IMG/VR virus record: IMGVR_UViG_3300028041_000098
Location: 1 to 57,384 of that record
Length of the DNA stretch: 57,384 bases
Origin: a virus
Reading direction: 5' to 3' (one strand)
The notes under the pieces were generated by a model. It ran no database searches, was not told where the DNA came from, and was given only the letters and a program-made list of their open reading frames with translations. The position numbers and the translations under genes are program-made. Below, one piece after another: positions 14,747 through 23,088 of the stretch. Within the stretch, counting starts at the first letter, position 1. Every line of letters begins with the position of its first letter.

Positions 14747-15070
14747 ATGGCCAGCAGAGCAGAGCGAGCCCTCGGCGAGATCGCCGACGAGTTCGATGAT
14801 CTCCCCGACGACGAGGACGACTTCGACGGCGAGCCGGACGAGGACGAGGAGGACGACGACTACCTCGCGCCGCTGAGCCCCGCAGACACCGTCCCGCTGC
14901 TCGCCGCGGCGCGACAGGAGGCGGCGCCACGGTGGCTGCAGGCCGACGGCCGGATCCGCATGCCGGCCGGCGAGATGACGTGCCGTGTGTGCGGCTGCAG
15001 CGACAGTCGTGCGTGCCGAGGCGGATGCCTCTGGGCGGCGCCGAATCTCTGCTCACGGTGTGTCGCATGA
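14747..15070 (+). CDS. acidic protein with C-terminal zinc finger
   Basis: A 107-residue protein with a very acidic stretch (EFDDLPDDEDDFDGEPDEDE, residues 13-32) and a C-terminal MTCRVCGCSDSRACRGGCLW-type zinc motif ending CSRC. This Cys pattern recurs in small phage proteins of unknown role. Good RBS (GAGGAGG). Its stop overlaps the next ATG as ATGA. Confidence 0.72.
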   Translation: MASRAERALGEIADEFDDLPDDEDDFDGEPDEDEEDDDYLAPLSPADTVPLLAAARQEAAPRWLQADGRIRMPAGEMTCRVCGCSDSRACRGGCLWAAPNLCSRCVA

Positions 15071-15219
15071 AACGGAGGGGACACCGAACCGAGCCGTACC
15101 GCGCGCGGCGCCGGCGGCAGCGCGACCGCGGGAAGTGCGTGACGTGTCGGAGGCGCCTGCCGGCCGAGTACCGACGGGCACGATGGCTGGAATGCCCCAG
15201 CTGTGAAATCCCGTTCTGA
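15067..15219 (+). CDS. tiny basic zinc-ribbon protein
   Basis: A 50-residue Arg-rich protein with CVTCRRRLP and CPSCE, a minimal two-CxxC zinc ribbon. Starts by ATGA overlap with the previous gene. Could bind nucleic acid; function unknown. Confidence 0.6.
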   Translation: MKRRGHRTEPYRARRRRQRDRGKCVTCRRRLPAEYRRARWLECPSCEIPF

Positions 15220-15235
15220 CGAGAGGAGAGGACCG

Positions 15236-15862
15236 ATGCAGAACACCATCGGCGCGGCTGCACCCGCGCTGCCAGCGGACCCCGTGATCGAGTGGCTCGA
15301 GCGGATCCGCGACTACGTGGTCGCCACACCCGAATCGAAGGAGCTCGCGCAGCGCGCGATCGATCGGCTGACGCGCGCGGACGAGCCCACCATTGGCGAC
15401 GTCATCGAGCAGCTCCGTCACGAGATGGGCTGCTGGCGTGCGCGCCGCGGCTCCGTTGTGGCGGATCGTCCTGGAGCCACGCAGTTTCCAGCGGCGGGCC
15501 CCGACGACCTGCGCTACTACGGCGGCCACCTGGTCGCCGAGTCGATGAGCGCCAAGGCGGCGATCGCCGTTGCCCGCCTGCCGCAGCTGCTCGACGTCGC
15601 CAGCGCGACGCCCGAAGGGCGCGAGGTCCTCGCGGACATCGCCCGGGACCTGACCGATCCGCGGCCGACGCAGCGCGTCGTGGATCGCCTGGACGGGTCG
15701 CTCCGGATCCACCGGCTCGCCGACGACTTCGAGGTCTCGGACTTCGACGGTGTCGCACACCTCCTGCGCGCCCTCGCCGCCACGGTGATGGATCGCACCA
15801 CGCCCGCCCTGGCGCAGCGGCTCTACGACTGGATGGAACGCGAACGCGAGCGTGCCCGATGA
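15236..15862 (+). CDS. hypothetical helical protein
   Basis: A 208-residue, mostly helical protein (VIEWLERIRDYVVATPESKE near the start) without recognised motifs. RBS GAGAGGAG precedes the ATG at 15236. The next gene starts in its stop (ATGA). Confidence 0.7.
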   Translation: MQNTIGAAAPALPADPVIEWLERIRDYVVATPESKELAQRAIDRLTRADEPTIGDVIEQLRHEMGCWRARRGSVVADRPGATQFPAAGPDDLRYYGGHLVAESMSAKAAIAVARLPQLLDVASATPEGREVLADIARDLTDPRPTQRVVDRLDGSLRIHRLADDFEVSDFDGVAHLLRALAATVMDRTTPALAQRLYDWMERERERAR

Positions 15863-16068
15863 GCCAGCAGAACCTGAAGAACCCGACCAACACGCCGCGG
15901 ATCGATCTGCGGTCGATCGACACGGAGATCCTCAAACGCGAGCTCCGTGCGCGGGAGCGCTGCGCGACCTGCGGCACGCAGCACGCGCGCAGCTGGAAAA
16001 CGGCCGGACGGAACCGCGTGCTCTGCGACGAGTGCGCGCCCGATCACGCGGTCGACGTGACGTCATAG
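15859..16068 (+). CDS. small zinc-motif protein
   Basis: A 69-residue protein with CATCGTQHARSW and LCDECAPDHA, a treble-clef-like Cys4 pattern. It overlaps the previous stop and lies 42 bases before the ParB gene. Confidence 0.65.
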   Translation: MSQQNLKNPTNTPRIDLRSIDTEILKRELRARERCATCGTQHARSWKTAGRNRVLCDECAPDHAVDVTS

Positions 16069-16110
16069 CCGGTTCGTCGGACCGGCCATCAACGAAGGGG
16101 ACAGATCACG

Positions 16111-17643
16111 ATGCAACCACAGACCACGACGGCGCCGGATGGCGCCGCCACTCTCGTCGAGAAATTCGAGAAGCTGCCGATCGCCACGATTCAGCGGTCG
16201 GCCACGAATCCCCGCACGCACTTCGACGATGCCTACATCGCCGAACTCGCGTACAGCATCACGGAGAAGGGGCTCATCCAGCCGATCGTCGTCCGCCCGC
16301 ATGCCGAGCAGCGGGGCACCTACGAGATCGTCGCCGGCGAGTGCCGGTGGCGCGCCTCGAAGCTCGCCGGACTGGACCGCGTGCCGACGATCATCCGGAG
16401 CTACACCGACGAGCAGGTGCTCGAGGTGCAGCTGATCGAGAACATCCACCGCACCGATCTGACGCCGCTCGAGCAGGCCGTCGGATACCGGAAGCTGATC
16501 GACAGCAACCCCGACAAGCACAGCGCCGAGACGATCGCGCGGCGCATCGGGATGTCGCCGGCGTGGGTGTGGGACCGGCTGAAGCTGAACGATCTGATTC
16601 CCGAGGCGAAGCAGCTCCTCGAGGAGGAGCGGATCTCCGTCGGCCACGCGATCGTCATCTCCCGGCTGAAGCCGGCCGACCAGGCGCGCGTCATCAAGCC
16701 GGGCCGGTCGAACGGTTACAACGCCGATCGGAGCAGCGGGCTGTGGGAATCCGAGGATGCGTCGCTGCCGCTCGACCAGGACACAGGCAAGCCGGCGAAG
16801 AAGGGACCGTACGACGGCTGCAAACCGAAGACGATCCGGGAGCTCGAGAACTGGATCGCCGACCACATCCGGTTCGACATCCAGCATGCCGCGAAGGCAG
16901 CGCCGCTCGAGTTCGGTGAGGTCGCCGAGCAGGTCGCGGCGCGAGCCGCGGAGCCCGGCCGCGGCAAGAAGGTCGTCCCGATCACGTTCGACCAGGTGGC
17001 GCACACCGAAGCCGCGAAGGCCGACGACGAGCGGACGTACGGCTCGAGCGCCTGGAAGCGGGCGGACGGCCAAGCCGGCTCGAAGACGTGCGAGCACGCG
17101 GTCCTCGGCGTCGTCGTCGCCGGCGATCGCGAGTACGGCCGCTCGTTCGACGTCTGCGTCGCGCGACACAAATGCACCGTCCACTGGGCGAAGGAGGTCA
17201 AGGCGAAGCAGCAGGCGCAGAAGCTCCGGGAGTCGGGGCAGACGAAGAAGGCGGCGAATGTGGAGAAGCGCGCCGAGGATCGCTGGGCGGTGCAGCGGCG
17301 GCGCGAGGAGGAGCAGCGCAAGGCCTGGGAGGCGCTGAAGCCGAAGGCGATGGCGGCATTGGCCGAGCACCTGAAGACCCAGGCGGTCACGCCGGCACTC
17401 GTCGGGCAGTTGATCGGCTGGAATCTGAAGGAGGTCGAGAAGCTGACCGGCAAGCTCACCGAGAAGAACCTCGGTCAGGCAATCGCGCTCGCTGTCGTGA
17501 TCGACGACGGCACCTACAACCGCGACGCGTTCCTGCGGGCCGTGAAGCCGTTCGGGTTCAACCTGGGCGCCGTCGAGCGGGCGCAGAAGCCATCCGCCGC
17601 GGCGCCGGCGAAGAAGGCCGCGAAGGCCGGGAAGAAGCGGTAG
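16111..17643 (+). CDS. ParB/Spo0J-family protein
   Basis: A 510-residue ParB-fold protein. Residues 20-110 form the ParB N-terminal nucleotide-binding domain, with GECRWRASKLAG (the GERRxRA box, about 79-90) and ENIHRTDLTPLEQA (the ENxxRxxL box, about 110-123). An HTH follows (AETIARRIGMSPAWVWDRLK, about 142-161). The C-terminal 300 residues hold a CTP/ParB-unrelated region with Cys/His (CEHAVLG...CVARHKC) and a basic coiled coil ending in Ala/Lys repeats. No ParA is present, so roles in transcription, replication or DNA marking are as likely as partition. RBS GGGGA precedes the ATG. Confidence 0.85.
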   Translation: MQPQTTTAPDGAATLVEKFEKLPIATIQRSATNPRTHFDDAYIAELAYSITEKGLIQPIVVRPHAEQRGTYEIVAGECRWRASKLAGLDRVPTIIRSYTDEQVLEVQLIENIHRTDLTPLEQAVGYRKLIDSNPDKHSAETIARRIGMSPAWVWDRLKLNDLIPEAKQLLEEERISVGHAIVISRLKPADQARVIKPGRSNGYNADRSSGLWESEDASLPLDQDTGKPAKKGPYDGCKPKTIRELENWIADHIRFDIQHAAKAAPLEFGEVAEQVAARAAEPGRGKKVVPITFDQVAHTEAAKADDERTYGSSAWKRADGQAGSKTCEHAVLGVVVAGDREYGRSFDVCVARHKCTVHWAKEVKAKQQAQKLRESGQTKKAANVEKRAEDRWAVQRRREEEQRKAWEALKPKAMAALAEHLKTQAVTPALVGQLIGWNLKEVEKLTGKLTEKNLGQAIALAVVIDDGTYNRDAFLRAVKPFGFNLGAVERAQKPSAAAPAKKAAKAGKKR

Positions 17644-17647
17644 CTCG

Positions 17648-18103
17648 ATGGTGTCCACCGCTCTGACCACTGCCCTCACCACGCTCCAGGAGACCGAGCA
17701 GCAGCTCGTCGTCGAGCTCGAGGCGACGCGTCGCGCGATCGCCGCCATTCAGGAGATCGCGGCACTGCCGGCCGCGGCGACCCGCGTCCGTGAAGACGCG
17801 GACCGCGGCCCCAGGCCCCGCCCACGCACGACCGGCGTGCCGGTCGCGGAACTGGCGCGCACGGCGGCGTCGCGCGACCGCGCGCTGCTGACGCTGATCG
17901 CCGGCGGAACGCGTTCGCGGTCGGCGCTGCGGTCGGCGCTACCCCTCGAGCCGGGCGTGACCGAGCGGCAGCACAAGTCGGCGGTCTCCAACACGCTGAC
18001 GCGGCTGTCCCGCCAGGGCCTCATCGTGCGCACCACGGACGGCTGGGAGTTGACCGCGAAAGGCCGCAAGGCTGCCGGCGCGCCGGCGAAGGAGGCGCCC
18101 TGA
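17648..18103 (+). CDS. winged-helix protein, zero-frame product of +1 shift gene
   Basis: A 151-residue protein: N-terminal coiled coil (TTLQETEQQLVVELEATRRA), linker, and a winged HTH (RDRALLTLIAGGTRSRSALR, then SNTLTRLSRQGLIVRTTDGW, ending LTAKG) typical of small MarR/ArsR-like folds. It ends at CCC-TGA immediately after AAGGAGG. The next frame continues as coding sequence without a start codon, so this may be the short form of a frameshift pair. Confidence 0.75.
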   Translation: MVSTALTTALTTLQETEQQLVVELEATRRAIAAIQEIAALPAAATRVREDADRGPRPRPRTTGVPVAELARTAASRDRALLTLIAGGTRSRSALRSALPLEPGVTERQHKSAVSNTLTRLSRQGLIVRTTDGWELTAKGRKAAGAPAKEAP

Positions 18104-18509
18104 ACCCGCGGCCGCCGAGCATCTCGCGAGCGAGGTTGAGCCCGCGCCGGCGGACCAGGCCGCGATCGATGCCGCGGAGGCCGAGGCTGACAACGTCACG
18201 GCCGACACCGCGCTGGACGACGTCGAGCTGCCGGAGCCGGACGCGGACCGCTGCCGGAAGTGCGGGAAGGACGTCATCGTCCTCAACGCGCGCGGGCTCT
18301 GCGCGGAGTGCTGCGCCCAGGCGGTGAGCCACGGCCGCTCGATGCGTCCGGGCCTGCGTCAGGAGACGACGGCGCCGCCGGCGGCGGCCGGCTGGTGGGT
18401 CGGGAAGGATCGCGACGCGTTCAGCGCGGCGGCGGCCGCACGGGCCGAGCAGCTGCGGACGTCCGCAGACGCCGCCAAGGTGAAGACGCCGGTCAACTTC
18501 GTGGAGTGA
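17648..18509 (+). CDS. predicted +1 frameshift fusion: winged helix plus zinc ribbon
   Basis: If ribosomes slip from CCC to CCT at 18098-18101, the 151-residue winged-helix protein gains 135 residues (286 total). The extension begins EPAAAEHLASEVEPAPADQ, then an Ala/Asp/Glu-rich linker, a zinc ribbon (CRKCGKDVIVLNARGLCAEC), and a C-terminus with WWVGKDRDAFSAAAAARAEQ. That frame is open from 18054 but has no ATG, GTG or TTG before 18324, which lies after the zinc ribbon, so independent initiation would lose the domain. A single-base indel in the assembly is the main alternative. Confidence 0.6.
18089..18103 (+). promoter_or_regulatory. RF2-like +1 frameshift signal
   Basis: AAGGAGG-CG-CCC-TGA: a consensus Shine-Dalgarno ending two bases before the proline codon CCC and a UGA stop. 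The bacterial prfB site has the same order (SD, short spacer, slippery CUU, UGA), and CCC-UGA is a known +1-prone context in phage. No in-frame start codon is positioned to use this Shine-Dalgarno for initiation. Confidence 0.6.
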
Positions 18510-18514
18510 CGACG

Positions 18515-18841
18515 ATGCCATTGCCATCCACCACCGTCGGCTTGCATTTGGAGCGACAGGCGGACACCGCCCGTGCGGCGTTCCTCGAGGTCGCCGGGCC
18601 TGCTCGCTCGTTCCAGCGGTCCCTGGAGATCGCGCGGCTGCCGCGCGTCGACTGGCGAGGCCGGCGTCTCTACACCCTGCGATGTCAGGGGACGAGCGGT
18701 AAAGGGCCGCACGACGTGAACGTGCCAGAAGGATTGCTCTGGTCGCTGATCGACCTGCGGATGTTCAGGTGTCCCTATCACGCGCACGACGTCAGCGACC
18801 CGGGGCCCGAGCAGCCTGGCGCGCTGCGAGGGGAGGGCTGA
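18515..18841 (+). CDS. hypothetical protein
   Basis: A 108-residue protein (MPLPSTTVGLHLERQADTAR start) with a central beta-rich segment (RGRRLYTLRCQGTSGKGPHD) and a Cys/His end (FRCPYHAHDV). GGAG lies upstream, overlapping the stop of the preceding frame. No family recognised. Confidence 0.65.
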   Translation: MPLPSTTVGLHLERQADTARAAFLEVAGPARSFQRSLEIARLPRVDWRGRRLYTLRCQGTSGKGPHDVNVPEGLLWSLIDLRMFRCPYHAHDVSDPGPEQPGALRGEG

Positions 18842-18846
18842 GGGCA

Positions 18847-19086
18847 ATGAAGCGCCCCCGCATCGTGAAGCCGCGCACGGCGAAGCAGCGCGCGCACGCG
18901 CAGCGCTACAGCGCACGCGCGACGCCGCCAGCGGTCGCGCCGAAGGACACCGGGCTCCCCGCGTACTCCTGGTGGGCCTACGCGCCAGCCGACGGGTTCA
19001 CCACCATCGCGCAGATTCAGTCGCGCCGGATGCGGCGCTCACAGTTTGGTTCCGTGCGGAACCCGACGTTTGGAGATGAAGCATGA
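18847..19086 (+). CDS. small basic hypothetical protein
   Basis: A 79-residue basic protein (MKRPRIVKPRTAKQRAHAQR) with an aromatic patch (YSWWAYAPADGF). Preceded by GAGGGCTGAGGGCA. The next gene starts in its stop (ATGA). Function unknown. Confidence 0.62.
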   Translation: MKRPRIVKPRTAKQRAHAQRYSARATPPAVAPKDTGLPAYSWWAYAPADGFTTIAQIQSRRMRRSQFGSVRNPTFGDEA

Positions 19087-19493
19087 GTACCGAGCAGCAG
19101 GCGAAGTTCGAGGGATGGGCGGTCGTCGAAGTCTTCGGGCACCAGCGGTACGCCGGCTATGTCACGACGGAAGCATTCGGCCAGGCCGTCCTCTTCCGCG
19201 TCGACGTGCCGCCGCTCCAGGAGCGGGAGCGCGTGACGAAGGCATGGGAGTACGTCGACGGCACGCACGTGCCGCCTGGGTCCACGGTGAAGGAGGCGCC
19301 GGTCCAGGGCTACACGAAGCTGTTCGGGGTCGGGGCGATCTACGGCATCACGCCCTGCACGCAGGAGGTCGCCGAGCGCGCCGTCGCCGGCATGCAGCAG
19401 CGGAAGCTCTCGGTCGTGTCGCTCGCCGAGGAACGCTCGCTGCCGGCGCCGGCGTCCGCGGGCGTCGACGAGGAACCGTCGGAGATCTTATGA
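19083..19493 (+). CDS. conserved phage hypothetical protein
   Basis: A 136-residue protein beginning with a distinctive sequence (FEGWAVVEVFGHQRYAGYVT then TEAFGQAVLFRVDVP) that I recall as a recurring small phage protein of unknown function, with an SH3-like beta barrel feel. The second half contains the GVGAIYGITPCTQEVAERAV helix. Overlaps both neighbours by 4 bases. Confidence 0.75.
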   Translation: MSTEQQAKFEGWAVVEVFGHQRYAGYVTTEAFGQAVLFRVDVPPLQERERVTKAWEYVDGTHVPPGSTVKEAPVQGYTKLFGVGAIYGITPCTQEVAERAVAGMQQRKLSVVSLAEERSLPAPASAGVDEEPSEIL

Positions 19494-19834
19494 CGATGAA
19501 GACCTTCACGATCGGCTGCCTGGCGTTTCTGGTCGGCGGTGTCATCACTATTCAGTTCAGGCTGGAGCAGATTCGTCGAGGTATCGCAGCCCTGGACGTG
19601 GCTCGGCCCATCACGGCCGTTGCCGCTCAGGCGACGCCACTCGCCACCGAGGCGGACCGCGCGATCGCGCCGCTGGAGATCTCGCGCGACGGGCGCCAGG
19701 TCACGTTCCGCGGACCTGCTCCCGACGACCTCCAGGTCTGCGTCGTGCTGCCGCTCGGGCAGACCTCCAGCGTGAAGTGGCGGGAGTGCTTCACCGTTGG
19801 CGACGTGCGCCGCGGCCGCTTCGGGGTGAAGTGA
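19490..19834 (+). CDS. membrane-anchored small protein
   Basis: A 114-residue protein with one N-terminal hydrophobic segment (FTIGCLAFLVGGVITIQFRL, residues 5-24), probably an uncleaved anchor, and a small beta-rich extracytoplasmic domain with two cysteines (DDLQVCVVLP, KWRECFTVGD). Function unknown. Confidence 0.68.
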   Translation: MTMKTFTIGCLAFLVGGVITIQFRLEQIRRGIAALDVARPITAVAAQATPLATEADRAIAPLEISRDGRQVTFRGPAPDDLQVCVVLPLGQTSSVKWRECFTVGDVRRGRFGVK

Positions 19835-20826
19835 TGGCGGAGAACAGCAGCATCGAATGGACGGATTCTACGTGGCCCGTGGTGACCGGCTGCGATTACG
19901 CCTCGCCCGGGTGCGCGAACTGTTACGCCGTCCGTGACGCGCGGCGTCTGAGCCACAACCCGAATCCAAGGGTGGCAGCGGCATTCGCGGGCGTCGTCGA
20001 GCCGACGGCAGCCGGCAAGCTGCGGTGGACGGGGCGGGTGAACTGCCTGGAGGAGCGGCTGGACTGGCCGCTGAAGTGGAAGCGGCCGCGGAAGATTTTT
20101 GTGTGCAACCAGAGCGACCTGTTCCATGAGGACGTTCCGCAAGCGTTCATCATCGCGGTGTTCAACCGGATGGCTCGGGCGCCACAGCACACGTTTCAGG
20201 TGCTGACCAAGAGGCCAGCGCGGATGCGGGAGATGGTGCAGTTGATCGACGCGCTGCGTGGTGGCTCCAGCCTTTACGCGAATTGGCCGCTCCCGAACGT
20301 GTGGCTCGGCGTCTCGGTGGAGAACCAGCGATTCGCCGACGAGCGGATCCCGCTCCTGCTCCAGACGCCCGCGGCGGTGCGGTTCATCTCCGCCGAGCCG
20401 TTGCTCGGTCCCCTCGAGCTGCGCCACGACTGGCTCTATGAATACCGGAACCTGAACCCCGTGAAGGCGATCGTTCCTGCTGGCGCGCCGCTGCCGCGGC
20501 TGTCATGGGTCATCGTCGGCGGGGAGAGCGGCAAGGGCGCGCGGCCGTTCGATCTCGCGTGGGCGCGCTCGATCGTCCAGCAGTGCCAGGCGGCAGGGAC
20601 AGCGGTGTTCGTGAAGCAGCTCGGGGCGAAGCCGCTGGAGTTCTTCCGCCGCCGCCCTGAGGACCCGCAGCACGTCGAAGGATGGACCGCGGTTTACTCC
20701 GGTGATCAGGCGTCGTGGTACCGCTACCTACGGCTGAAGGACAAGAAGGGCGGCACACCAGACGAGTGGCCTCACGAGGGCCTGCGCGTCAGGGAGTTCC
20801 CTGAGGTGGCGCCGTGCCGTCCCTGA
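19834..20826 (+). CDS. phage Gp37/Gp68 family (DUF5131) protein
   Basis: A 330-residue protein clearly of the Gp37/Gp68 family. Diagnostic features: N-terminal IEWTDSTWPVVTGCDYASPG, then CANCYA giving the C-x(6)-C-x(2)-C site; KIFVCNQSDLFHEDVP; TFQVLTKRPARM; LPNVWLGVSVENQ; RFISAEPLLG; WVIVGGESGKGARPF; FVKQLG. The fold is a TIM barrel resembling radical-SAM enzymes, with a cysteine triad that may hold a cluster; the substrate is not established. Starts on TGATG overlap. Confidence 0.88.
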   Translation: MAENSSIEWTDSTWPVVTGCDYASPGCANCYAVRDARRLSHNPNPRVAAAFAGVVEPTAAGKLRWTGRVNCLEERLDWPLKWKRPRKIFVCNQSDLFHEDVPQAFIIAVFNRMARAPQHTFQVLTKRPARMREMVQLIDALRGGSSLYANWPLPNVWLGVSVENQRFADERIPLLLQTPAAVRFISAEPLLGPLELRHDWLYEYRNLNPVKAIVPAGAPLPRLSWVIVGGESGKGARPFDLAWARSIVQQCQAAGTAVFVKQLGAKPLEFFRRRPEDPQHVEGWTAVYSGDQASWYRYLRLKDKKGGTPDEWPHEGLRVREFPEVAPCRP

Positions 20827-21011
20827 TTCCGTTCACCCCGCGGCCGCCGAAGCCGCGTGAACCGGAGCAGCCGGCGCTCTTCGAGTCCGCCGAGGCCGAC
20901 TGCGTCACGCAGCACGATTTCCAGCCGACGCAGACCGTCTGGCCAGGCGAAACCTTCGAGCGAATGACCTGGACGTGCACCCGGTGCGGCGAAGTGCGGG
21001 GACGGTGCTGA
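20814..21011 (+). CDS. small zinc-motif protein
   Basis: A 65-residue protein from GTG 20814, overlapping the Gp37/Gp68 gene end by 13 bases. Proline-rich start, then CVTQHDF...TWTCTRCGEVRGRC, a Cys/His ribbon. Function unknown. Confidence 0.62.
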   Translation: MPSLIPFTPRPPKPREPEQPALFESAEADCVTQHDFQPTQTVWPGETFERMTWTCTRCGEVRGRC

Positions 21012-21154
21012 TGGCGAAACGAAACGATCCACCACCACAGGTGAAGGTCACCGTCGCGAAGTGCGTCATCCAGGCCAGCTTCGCCGTCGTGTGCCCGCTC
21101 TGTGGTGTGACCGTACCAGCGGGGCAGCTGCACGAGTGTTCGACGAAGAGGTAA
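21011..21154 (+). CDS. 47-residue zinc-motif protein
   Basis: ATG at 21011 overlaps the previous stop (TGATG). The product begins MAKRNDPPPQVKVTVAKC and contains CPLCGVTVPAGQLHEC, a C-x2-C...H-x-C zinc-finger-like site. Too short for common callers but matched to the packing style of its neighbours. Confidence 0.58.
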   Translation: MAKRNDPPPQVKVTVAKCVIQASFAVVCPLCGVTVPAGQLHECSTKR

Positions 21155-21174
21155 TCAGCGAAAGGGGCATAGCC

Positions 21175-21408
21175 ATGGCGTTCTGGATCACGTTCGAAGA
21201 CGGGAAGCGCGGCAGCATCGAAGTTCGACAGGGAGAGGATCCGCGGGCGATCGCCGCCACGTTTGGCGTCGTGAAGACGATCGATCCCCTGCCGTATCCG
21301 GCGACGCCGCAGCTCCGGAGCGTCACGGGCTGTCCGCCCTTCTGCTACTCGCCCCAGACCTGTAAAGGGCGCACCAGCTGTCCGAAGTCGTACGCCTGCA
21401 GCGAGTGA
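21175..21408 (+). CDS. small cysteine-rich hypothetical protein
   Basis: A 77-residue protein (MAFWITFEDGKRGSIEVRQG) with an alpha/beta N-terminus and a Cys-rich end (CPPFCYSPQTCKGRTSCPKS, then YACSE). The end with five cysteines could be a metal knuckle or disulfide cluster. RBS AAAGGGG lies about 9 bases upstream. Confidence 0.65.
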   Translation: MAFWITFEDGKRGSIEVRQGEDPRAIAATFGVVKTIDPLPYPATPQLRSVTGCPPFCYSPQTCKGRTSCPKSYACSE

Positions 21409-21416
21409 GGGACCGC

Positions 21417-21623
21417 ATGTTCACGAGCGCGAAGTTTGCGGACTACCGATCGCCGGCGTGGGAGCGCTGGCGAGAAGTCGAGCGCGACGGCCGCGGCCAC
21501 GTCCGCTATTGCGGCGGGTGCGGCTTCGCGCACCGCGTCAACAACCACGCGCCGAAGCGGGAGGCCGCGCCCGTGCCGCCCGTCGCAGGCGCGTCACCAG
21601 GAACCCTGCACGTGGACGTGTAG
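21417..21623 (+). CDS. small zinc-motif protein
   Basis: A 68-residue protein (MFTSAKFADYRSPAWERWRE) with RYCGGCGFAHRVNNH, a CxxC...H-x4-H type metal site. GTG at 21405 would overlap the previous stop (GTGA) and add four residues; I prefer ATG 21417 after GAGGG. Confidence 0.6.
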   Translation: MFTSAKFADYRSPAWERWREVERDGRGHVRYCGGCGFAHRVNNHAPKREAAPVPPVAGASPGTLHVDV

Positions 21624-21749
21624 GAGGCGACGGGCCGCGCCCACTGGTTGAGGGCGAGCGCGACCCGTCTGAGGCGGACCCGGACACGCGGCGCCAACCG
21701 CGCGCCGGGCCCTGAGCGAGTACAGCGCTGGAGACGACCCAGCACCTTC

Positions 21750-21775
21750 CCCGCCTGGCGGGACCTATCGGTCCC
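21750..21775 (+). other. two mutually exclusive hairpins
   Basis: In the 172-base gap before the methyltransferase gene, CCCGCC-T-GGCGGG (21750-21762) and GGGACC-TATC-GGTCCC (21760-21775) share the bases GGG at 21760-21762, so only one can form at a time. No T-run follows. The rest of the gap (21624-21795) shows no convincing gene, tRNA or promoter. Confidence 0.45.
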
Positions 21776-21795
21776 TGCCGGGCTCAGGTGTAGGC

Positions 21796-23088
21796 GTGTC
21801 CAGCCCTAAAGAAAAACCAGAAAGTCTCGATCTATCGGCACTTACGCCCGATCCCAACAATGCCCGACGGCACAACGCCCGGAACCTCGAGATGATCACC
21901 GACGCACTCCAGGAGGTCGGCGCCGCGCGCAGCATCGTCATCGACGAGGAGGGGACGATCCTCGCCGGCAACGCGACCGTGGAAGCCGCGGCGCGCGCCG
22001 GCATCGAGAAGGTTCTCGTCGTCGACGTCGACGGCCGGACGCTCGTGGCGGTCCGGCGACGGGACCTCGCGCCGGAGCAGAAGGTCAAGTTGTCGGTGTA
22101 CGACAACCGCGCGGCCGAACTCGCCGAGTGGGATCCCGCCGTCCTCGCGCGCCTGCAGCAGGAGTTTCCAGACTTCGACATCCACGCGTTCTGGGACGCG
22201 CGCGAGTTCGACCAGGTCATGGAGGGGCTCGGCGAGAGTGCGCCAGGCTTCACCGACCCAGACGCGATCCCGCCGCTGCGCGGCACCGACATCATGCCTG
22301 GTGACGTCTTCCGGCTCGGCGCGCACCGACTCCTGTGCGGCGACAGCACGAACCCGGCACACGTCGCCGCGCTGTTCGCCGGCGCCGTCCCGTTCCTCAT
22401 GGTGACGGATCCGCCGTACGGCGTGGAGTACGACCCGACCTGGCGCAACCGCGCCGGCGTCAGCGAATCACTGCGCACAGGGGCGGTCGCGAACGACGAT
22501 CGCGCCGACTGGTCCGACGCCTGGCGCCTGTTCCCGGGCGACGTCGCGTACGTGTGGCACGCCGGCATCTACTCCTCGGTGGTGGAGTCGTCGCTGGTGG
22601 CCACCGGCTTCGAGCCGCGGGCGCAGATCATCTGGCGAAAGCCGAGGTTCGTCCTGAGCCGCGGGCATTACCACTGGCAGCACGAGCCCTGCTGGTACGC
22701 CGTGCGCCGCGGCGCCGCCGCGAAGTGGACCGGACGCCGCAATCAATCGACCGTCTGGAACCTGGCGACCTTCCTCCGCTGCAACCACTGCGGCGCCGTG
22801 CTCGCCGAGGCGGCCGACGTTTCTGCCTCGACGGTCTGGGACATCGAGCACGCGGACGAAACCGGCGTGACGCGACACGGCACGCAGAAGCCGGTCGAGT
22901 GCATGGAGCGCCCGCTCCGGAACCACGGCGGCCGCGGCGATGCCGTGTACGAGCCGTTCAGCGGGAGCGGCTCAACCCTCATCGCTGCCGAGCGGCAGCG
23001 CCGTGCGTGCTTTGCCATCGAGCTCACGCCCGGCTACGTCCAGATGGCGATCGATCGATGGGAGCACTACACCGGACAGAAGGCGTAG
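21796..23088 (+). CDS. ParB-domain DNA methyltransferase
   Basis: A 430-residue fusion. Residues 10-150 are a ParB/Srx-like domain (DPNNARRHNARNLEMITDAL, GTILAGNATVEAA). The rest is an N6-adenine/N4-cytosine methyltransferase: DPPYGVEYD about residue 204 (motif IV), recognition region with a CNHC zinc motif about 330, and FSGSGSTLIAAE about 390 (AdoMet motif I), with QKPVECMERP between. The IV-TRD-I order is the beta class. No cognate restriction enzyme is nearby, so it is an orphan enzyme that may protect phage DNA. Starts at GTG 21796. Confidence 0.9.
   Translation: MSSPKEKPESLDLSALTPDPNNARRHNARNLEMITDALQEVGAARSIVIDEEGTILAGNATVEAAARAGIEKVLVVDVDGRTLVAVRRRDLAPEQKVKLSVYDNRAAELAEWDPAVLARLQQEFPDFDIHAFWDAREFDQVMEGLGESAPGFTDPDAIPPLRGTDIMPGDVFRLGAHRLLCGDSTNPAHVAALFAGAVPFLMVTDPPYGVEYDPTWRNRAGVSESLRTGAVANDDRADWSDAWRLFPGDVAYVWHAGIYSSVVESSLVATGFEPRAQIIWRKPRFVLSRGHYHWQHEPCWYAVRRGAAAKWTGRRNQSTVWNLATFLRCNHCGAVLAEAADVSASTVWDIEHADETGVTRHGTQKPVECMERPLRNHGGRGDAVYEPFSGSGSTLIAAERQRRACFAIELTPGYVQMAIDRWEHYTGQKA

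Noticed and set aside
18136-18327. 63-codon ORF beyond the frameshift site
   Set aside because: Ser/Arg/Pro/Thr-only composition is a shadow; the zinc-ribbon frame is the coding one.
21624-21795. possible tRNA in the gap before the methyltransferase
   Set aside because: No cloverleaf with TTCGA arm and acceptor pairing could be formed; only small hairpins.
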